The notes under the pieces are model-generated. The model had not been told where the DNA came from, searched no databases, and saw only the letters and a list, made by a program, of their open reading frames with translations. Below, one piece after another: positions 59,224 to 64,000 of a stretch of DNA of 64,000 nt (its first letter is position 1; each line of letters begins with the position of its first letter). A program made the translations under genes and the position numbers. The stretch is from Sandaracinaceae bacterium (GTDB lineage: Bacteria; Myxococcota_A; Polyangia; Polyangiales; Houyiibacteriaceae): assembly GCA_020633055.1 (NCBI GenBank), contig JACKEJ010000009.1, positions 310,001-374,000 on the forward strand, in the 5' to 3' direction.

Positions 59224-61032
59224 GTGACGGCGGACGCCGACCGCGACGCACTCATGCGCACGCTGCTCGCCGACGGTGTCGACGTCGACGCCGATCCGCG
59301 CAGCTCGCTCGGTCGCGGTCTTCCCTCGAGTCGCGCGCCTGCGCCGAGCGACCTGCCTGCTGCGATCGTGGGGGCCAGCGACGGCGCCGAGTACCAGTTG
59401 GACTACGTACTCGGCGAAGGAGGCATGGCGACGGTGTGGTTGGCTCGGCAGCGCGCGCTCGCGCGAGAGGTCGCCGTCAAGCGCGCGCACTCCCCCAGCG
59501 AGGGGGGCGCGAAGCAGCTGCTGCGCGAGGCCGTGCTCACGGGTCAGCTGGAGCACCCCAACATCGTCCCCGTGCATGCGGTCGTGCAGGACGCCGAGGG
59601 GCCCGCCGTAGTGATGAAGCGCGTGAGCGGGCGCACGTGGGAGGAGCTCATCGAGGACGGAGCGCCCCTCGAGCGGCACCTCGAGATCATGTTGCAGGTC
59701 TGCCAGGCCTGCGCCTTCGCCCACAGCCGCGGCGTCATCCACCGCGACGTGAAGCCCGACAACGTGATGATTGGCGACTTCGGCGAGGTCTACCTGCTGG
59801 ACTGGGGCGTCGCCGTGCGGGCTGACGCAGCCGTCGCACACAAGCTGGCAGGCACCCCCGCGTACATGGCGCCCGAGATGACCCGCGGACGTTGCGACGA
59901 GCGCTCCGACGTGTTCCTGCTCGGCGCCAGCTTGCATCACGCCGTCACGGGGGCGCCGCGCCACCGTGGCGAGAGCATGCTCGAGACCGTCGCGGCGGCC
60001 ATGCGCTGCGCTCCGTTCGCCTACGAACCGAGCGTCCCCGACGAGCTCGCTGGCATCCTCTCGACGGCGTGTGCGCGAGAGCCAAGCGAGCGCTTTCCGA
60101 CGGTCGACGCGCTGCGCGAGGCGCTGCTGGCGCTTCGGGAGCACCGCGCGGCCTCGCGGTTGGTCGCCACTGGGACCGCGCGCGCCGAGCAGCTGGCGGA
60201 ACTCGCGCGCGACCCCTCCAAGGCCGACTACAGCCAGGCGCAGGCCCTCTTCACCGAGACGCGCTTCGCGTTCGAGCAAGCCCGCGAGGTTTGGCCCGAG
60301 CACCCCGAGGCGGGCGCGGGACTGCGCGCTTCGGTGGCCCAGATGGTACGGTTCGAGCTCACGCTGGAGCATGTGGACGCAGCCTTCGCCCTCTTCGAGA
60401 CGCTCCCAGCGGAGAGCGTCGAGCGCTTGGCCCTGAGCGAGTGCATGGAGGCGGCCAGGGACGCGCGGAGCGCGCGCGCGTCACACGTCCTGGCCCTCGA
60501 ACGTGACCGCGATCTCTCCTTCGGAGCGGGCCCTCGTGCGCGGGCGGCGTTGGCGCTGTCCGTCGGGGTGCTCGTGCTGACGCTCGGCTTGTCCCTCGAC
60601 CGCCTCGATCGGCCGGGGTTCCAGCCGTCGACCGGACGCCTGGTGTTCGTCGGCGCCTGTGTCTTGGCCGTGATGGTCGCCGTCGTCGCCGCCTGGCGTC
60701 GGCGCGGCGCGTTCAACCTCGTCAACCGCCGTATCGCTCAGCTCTGCATCGGCACGCTGGCCCTCAGCTTCCTGCAACGCTTCGCCGGGCACCTCGCAGG
60801 CAGCGGCGTGCCCGCCGTGCTGCTTACGGATGCGTTCCTGCTTGCGGCGGGAGGCTTCGCGCTCTCGGCGTTTCATCGCGCTGGGGGCGTGCTCGCGGCG
60901 CTCAGCCTCGGGGTCGCCTTCGCGGGCGCCCTGCGCCCTGCCATCCTCGACGAGCTGTTCATCGGCCTGTCCGTCTGCATACCGCTCGTAGCGCTGCTCT
61001 CTGCGCGGTGGGGACCCACGGCGAGCGGCTGA
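59224..61032 (+). CDS. Ser/Thr protein kinase with C-terminal membrane domain
   Basis: 602 residues from GTG 59224, just after the Ca-binding lipoprotein. The kinase domain spans about 57-325: GEGGMATVWLARQ (Gly loop), VAVKRA with K86, H173-R174-D175 in VIHRDVKPDNVMI, D193-W194-G195 (DWG in place of DFG) and GTPAYMAPEM. A helical regulatory stretch (330-445) is followed by about six transmembrane helices (from 450 to the end). The usual bacterial layout is one helix and an outer sensor, so this polytopic tail is less common. The 1,321-residue open frame that contains it is an artefact. Confidence 0.9.
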   Translation: MTADADRDALMRTLLADGVDVDADPRSSLGRGLPSSRAPAPSDLPAAIVGASDGAEYQLDYVLGEGGMATVWLARQRALAREVAVKRAHSPSEGGAKQLLREAVLTGQLEHPNIVPVHAVVQDAEGPAVVMKRVSGRTWEELIEDGAPLERHLEIMLQVCQACAFAHSRGVIHRDVKPDNVMIGDFGEVYLLDWGVAVRADAAVAHKLAGTPAYMAPEMTRGRCDERSDVFLLGASLHHAVTGAPRHRGESMLETVAAAMRCAPFAYEPSVPDELAGILSTACAREPSERFPTVDALREALLALREHRAASRLVATGTARAEQLAELARDPSKADYSQAQALFTETRFAFEQAREVWPEHPEAGAGLRASVAQMVRFELTLEHVDAAFALFETLPAESVERLALSECMEAARDARSARASHVLALERDRDLSFGAGPRARAALALSVGVLVLTLGLSLDRLDRPGFQPSTGRLVFVGACVLAVMVAVVAAWRRRGAFNLVNRRIAQLCIGTLALSFLQRFAGHLAGSGVPAVLLTDAFLLAAGGFALSAFHRAGGVLAALSLGVAFAGALRPAILDELFIGLSVCIPLVALLSARWGPTASG

Positions 61033-61147
61033 CGAGCCGCACGGCCTCCGGGGTGTCCACCTCGCACGCCAGCCGCCCTCGCGCGCGGGGCGTGACATGC
61101 GAGCTGAACCCTTTCCCAAGGCGCGCTGCCCCCGTACGCTCTCCGCG

Positions 61148-63271
61148 ATGACTACGCCCGTCCAGCGCCTCCTGCTCGCGCTCACGCTCCCGTGGATCAG
61201 CCTCGTCACGACAAGCTGCGCCAGTGACGTCCGCACCACCGGGAGCTTCGAGCTCGCGGATGGGACGACGGTCGTCGTCGACGGTGATGGGAGCGTCGTG
61301 ATCGCGGACGCCACCCACACCCTCTTTCGCAGCCGTGGCGCTGGGCTCGCGACCGTCGCGAACGACACCAGTTTTCGTACCTTGCTCGGGGGATACGACT
61401 TCAGCGACACGGAAGTCGCGCGGGCCACGCTCGATCAGGTGACAGGCATCACCTCGTCGGACGCCGGGGTGCGGATCACGCTGGGTTCCAGCGCGGTCGC
61501 GGAGGTCCGCGGCGTGTTGGACGTCAGCGTGGTCGTCGCCGGGGAGACGACCCGCGCGCGCCTGGTGGTGACCGGCCTACCGGGCTCCACCACGACCGAG
61601 CTGCGCCTCGCGTGCGACGAGCAGGCCACGTTCCTGGGCTTCGGCGCGCAATACAACGCGACCGATCAGCGGGGGGAGTCCTTCGACCTGTTCGTCGAGG
61701 AGCAGGGGATCGGTCGACGCGGGGGGCTGCCACTGATGGGCAACGCGCACAGCACCTACTTCCCGGTCCCCTCTTGGCTCGACGCGCGTGGCTTCGGTGT
61801 CGCGCTCGAGACCGAGGCGCGCGTGAGCGTGGACGTGTGCGCTGCGGACGACACGGTCATGCGCGTCTCCGTCCACAGCGCCCAGCCCGCCGACCTGCTG
61901 CTGTTCCACGGCCCCACGGCGCGCGACGTGATCCGCGAGGTGGGTGACCACTTCGGGCGCTCGCAGGCCCCGCCGGCCTGGGGCTTCGGCCCGTGGGTGG
62001 GCATCCAAGGGGGCAGCGCGGCCGTGCTCGCGGAGGCGGACGCGCTCGACGCAGCGGGCGTGCCGTTCACCGCGCTGTGGGCGCAGGACTGGACCGGCAA
62101 GCGCTCGTTCGTGACGGGCATGGAGGACGTGGGGGTGCAGTACCGCTGGACCGCAGACGACACGCTCTACCCCGACCTCGCGGGGCTCATCAGCACGCTG
62201 CACGACCGCGACATCCGCTTCCTCGGCTACGCCAACCCCTTCGTGCAGCTGAACCTGCCCGATCACGCACAGGACATGATCGACATGGGGCTGGTGGCCC
62301 TCGACGCCGACGGCGAGCCCTACACCTTCACGTCGCCCGCGGTCAGCCCGGCCGTGTCGCCAGACTTCACCAACCCCGCCACGGGTGAGTACATCAAGGG
62401 CTACCTGCGCGCGATGATCACCACCTACGGCATGGACGGCTGGATGGCCGACTTCGGCGAGTGGGCGCCCGTGGACGCCGTGCTGAGCACCGGGCGCGAC
62501 CCGATGCTGGCGCACAACACCTTCCCCACCGAGTGGCATGCCTTGTCGCGCGAGGTGTTCGAGGAGCTGCGGCCGGACGGTGACTGGGCGGTGTTCACGC
62601 GCTCCGGCTGGGCGGGCGAGCAGGGCACGGCGCAGATCGTCTGGATCGGCGACCAAGAGGCGGACTTCCTGCCGAGTGACGGACTGCCAACGGTCGTGCC
62701 CGCGCTCATCAACCTCGGGCTCACGGGGCTGCCCTTCGTGACCCACGACATCGCTGGCTTCAGCGGCGGGCCCAGCACGAAGGAGCTCTGGCTGCGCTGG
62801 TGCGAGCTGGGCGCGTTCACGCCCGTCATGCGCACCCACGAGGGGCTCAAGCGCTCGCTCAACTGGAACTGGGACGGGGACGCCGAGACCACGGCGCACT
62901 TCCGCCGCTTCGCGCGCATCCACGAGCTGCTGCTCCCAGAGCTGATGACCCTCGCCGCCGAAGCCGCCAGCAGCTCGCTGCCGATGCTGCGGCACCTCAC
63001 GCTGGTGTTCCCCGAGGACGAGGGCAGCCGCACGGTGGCGGACCAGTTCATGCTGGGGGACACCCTGCTGGTGGCGCCCGTGGTCACGGAGGGCGCCGTC
63101 ACGCAGAGCGTCTACCTCCCCCCGGGCAGCTGGTTCCACGTATGGACGGGCGACACCTACACGGGGGGTCAGCGCGTCACGGTGGACGCGCCCATCGGCC
63201 AGCCCCCCGTGTTCTCGCTGGGCACCGACCGCGCCGACATCCGCGCGGTCAGCGACCAGTTGACCCCCTGA
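61148..63271 (+). CDS. GH31 lipoprotein, sulfoquinovosidase (YihQ)-like
   Basis: 707 residues. A lipoprotein signal (LLLALTLPWISLVTTSCAS) places it in the envelope, unlike cytoplasmic E. coli YihQ. GH31 core: FTALWAQDWTGKRSF (residues about 308-321), nucleophile Asp435 in GWMADFGEW, acid Asp502 in WIGDQEADF, and LLRWC-like LWLRWCELGAFTPVMRTHEG. These blocks closely follow YihQ, which cleaves sulfoquinovosides. The Arg of the sulfonate pocket may be R319, but the YihQ Tyr in DIGGY is Phe here (HDIAGF, F538) and the pocket Trp is not obvious. So the substrate may be a related alpha-glucoside. Confidence 0.85.
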   Translation: MTTPVQRLLLALTLPWISLVTTSCASDVRTTGSFELADGTTVVVDGDGSVVIADATHTLFRSRGAGLATVANDTSFRTLLGGYDFSDTEVARATLDQVTGITSSDAGVRITLGSSAVAEVRGVLDVSVVVAGETTRARLVVTGLPGSTTTELRLACDEQATFLGFGAQYNATDQRGESFDLFVEEQGIGRRGGLPLMGNAHSTYFPVPSWLDARGFGVALETEARVSVDVCAADDTVMRVSVHSAQPADLLLFHGPTARDVIREVGDHFGRSQAPPAWGFGPWVGIQGGSAAVLAEADALDAAGVPFTALWAQDWTGKRSFVTGMEDVGVQYRWTADDTLYPDLAGLISTLHDRDIRFLGYANPFVQLNLPDHAQDMIDMGLVALDADGEPYTFTSPAVSPAVSPDFTNPATGEYIKGYLRAMITTYGMDGWMADFGEWAPVDAVLSTGRDPMLAHNTFPTEWHALSREVFEELRPDGDWAVFTRSGWAGEQGTAQIVWIGDQEADFLPSDGLPTVVPALINLGLTGLPFVTHDIAGFSGGPSTKELWLRWCELGAFTPVMRTHEGLKRSLNWNWDGDAETTAHFRRFARIHELLLPELMTLAAEAASSSLPMLRHLTLVFPEDEGSRTVADQFMLGDTLLVAPVVTEGAVTQSVYLPPGSWFHVWTGDTYTGGQRVTVDAPIGQPPVFSLGTDRADIRAVSDQLTP

Positions 63272-63307
63272 CTCCACGCGTCCTCCGCGGACGTGCGCTC
63301 CCGCGTG

Positions 63308-64000
63308 TCAGCGGCCGCGACCGCCCATCCCGTGTCCGCGATGACGCCCGTTGTCGCGGTGATCCATCCCGTGGCCCCGGTGCAGCCCGTTGTCGTGGTG
63401 GCTCATCCCGCGACCGCCGCCTTGAATCACGACGGAGCCATGCGGAACGGGGTGCGAGATCCGCACGTCCACGCGCGGAGGCGGAGGTGCCTGCACGCGG
63501 ACCTCGACGCGCGCCGACGGAGGCGGGGGCGCCGAGGCGACGACGCGCACGTTCGGGCCGGGCGCGTGCACCACGGCGCGTCCGCGCGGGCCGCGCCCGT
63601 GGTGGTGGACCCGCACGCTGCCGCGGTGTCGCCGACCGTTGTGTCGCACCTCGACGCGGAACGGCTGCGTGCGCACGTCGACGCGAGGGGGCAGGGGCGC
63701 CACGTACACACGCCGTGTCGCGTCCCACCGCATCACGACGGGCGTGCGCTGGCTCTCCACGTACACCTCGACGCGCGGTGGGGGGGACGCGACGTAGACG
63801 CCGGACGAGTCCGCGATGGTGGCGTGCAGCTCACCGTCCACCGGCGCTACCTCGAAGCCGTAGTCACCCGCGACCACCACCGTCCCGTCCAAGCGGCTCG
63901 CCGGGGTGACGATCGCGTGGGACGTGCGGCCCTGGTCCACCACGTGCCCGCCCGTCTCGTACTCCACCGTGAGCGCGCCCGGCGCTGGCCGCGCGGTCGG
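63308..64000 (-). CDS. Exported-type His/Arg-rich protein, partial at right edge
   Basis: The frame is open to the right edge, so the true start is outside the window. The visible part (about 230 residues) begins PTARPAPGALTVEYETGGHVVDQG and is Val/Pro/Arg-rich with repeated PPPRVxV blocks. It ends in His-rich repeats (HHDNGLHRGHGMDHRDNGRHRGHGMGG) that could bind metals. Family unknown; the low-complexity ending lies just before the stop. Confidence 0.6.
   Translation of the reverse strand, partial: PTARPAPGALTVEYETGGHVVDQGRTSHAIVTPASRLDGTVVVAGDYGFEVAPVDGELHATIADSSGVYVASPPPRVEVYVESQRTPVVMRWDATRRVYVAPLPPRVDVRTQPFRVEVRHNGRRHRGSVRVHHHGRGPRGRAVVHAPGPNVRVVASAPPPPSARVEVRVQAPPPPRVDVRISHPVPHGSVVIQGGGRGMSHHDNGLHRGHGMDHRDNGRHRGHGMGGRGR

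Noticed and set aside
1..64000. tRNA or rRNA genes
   Set aside because: I saw no cloverleaf with conserved T-loop GTTCRANNC or any rRNA-like block; a tRNAscan would be needed to be certain.

Overview
The window is 64 kb of very GC-rich bacterial DNA in which almost every real gene is shadowed by long spurious ORFs in the other frames. The gene content suggests a deltaproteobacterial or myxobacterial (Myxococcota-like) chromosome. It has many lipoproteins with Asp/Gly-rich linkers, an AgmX/PglI-type C-terminal domain, an EGF-like and a thrombospondin-3-like Ca2+-binding lipoprotein, DUF4331 proteins, a membrane Ser/Thr kinase, ECF sigma factors and UbiB-like kinases. This is inferred from gene families only; no rRNA or other phylogenetic marker is present.

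Layout. 0-4.9 kb: a partial exported protein, a DUF2062 membrane protein, aidB coupled to a PaaX-like regulator, and a membrane protein. 4.9-7.6 kb: a gene-free region made of a structured palindromic repeat (copy 1) split by a decayed group II intron with a broken maturase, followed by GGGAACC/GGGACAC-type arrays in opposed orientation just upstream of bioB. 7.6-13.2 kb: bioB, a CorC/HlyC protein, a 3-beta-HSD-like SDR, repeat copy 2, a GGCTC pentanucleotide array, endonuclease V, a DUF3261 lipoprotein and a FabZ/ApeI-like dehydratase. 13.5-18.1 kb: a DUF4331 operon, a lipoprotein of a locally amplified family and a membrane protein. 18.1-22.0 kb: an overlapping operon of flavin-dependent halogenase-like enzyme, ketosynthase and acyltransferase, resembling parts of aryl-polyene/fatty-acyl pathways.

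22.0-29.4 kb is the accessory island. It holds repeat copy 3, a two-gene ATPase/HNH nuclease pair resembling Septu-type anti-phage systems, and a hipBA toxin-antitoxin locus whose hipA is cut by a complete IS66-family element with an 8-bp target duplication. 29.5-36.4 kb: a cation/proton antiporter, a second halogenase-like enzyme, an EGF-containing lipoprotein of the amplified family, and a complete IS3-family element sitting in the last codon of an exported-protein gene.

36.6-64 kb is mostly ordinary chromosome. It contains hypothetical proteins, a macrodomain protein, a third member of the lipoprotein family, an ECF41-type sigma factor with its carboxymuconolactone decarboxylase-like partner and a sequence-perfect candidate ECF41 promoter, and GFA, HAD and TSUP proteins. 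It also has an AgmX-domain lipoprotein, a UbiB-like kinase, a diiron MBL-fold protein, a ferritin-like protein, a YadGH-like ABC transporter, an ECF sigma/anti-sigma pair, a Ser/Thr kinase and a YihQ-like GH31 lipoprotein. A His-rich exported protein runs off the right edge.

The most unusual signal is a family of ~123-128 bp palindromic elements at about 5.0, 11.3 and 22.1 kb. Each has exactly 25-bp perfectly complementary arms whose sequence differs between copies, an invariant internal hairpin and a second hairpin of variable sequence. All three lie between divergently transcribed genes. One has been entered by a group II intron.
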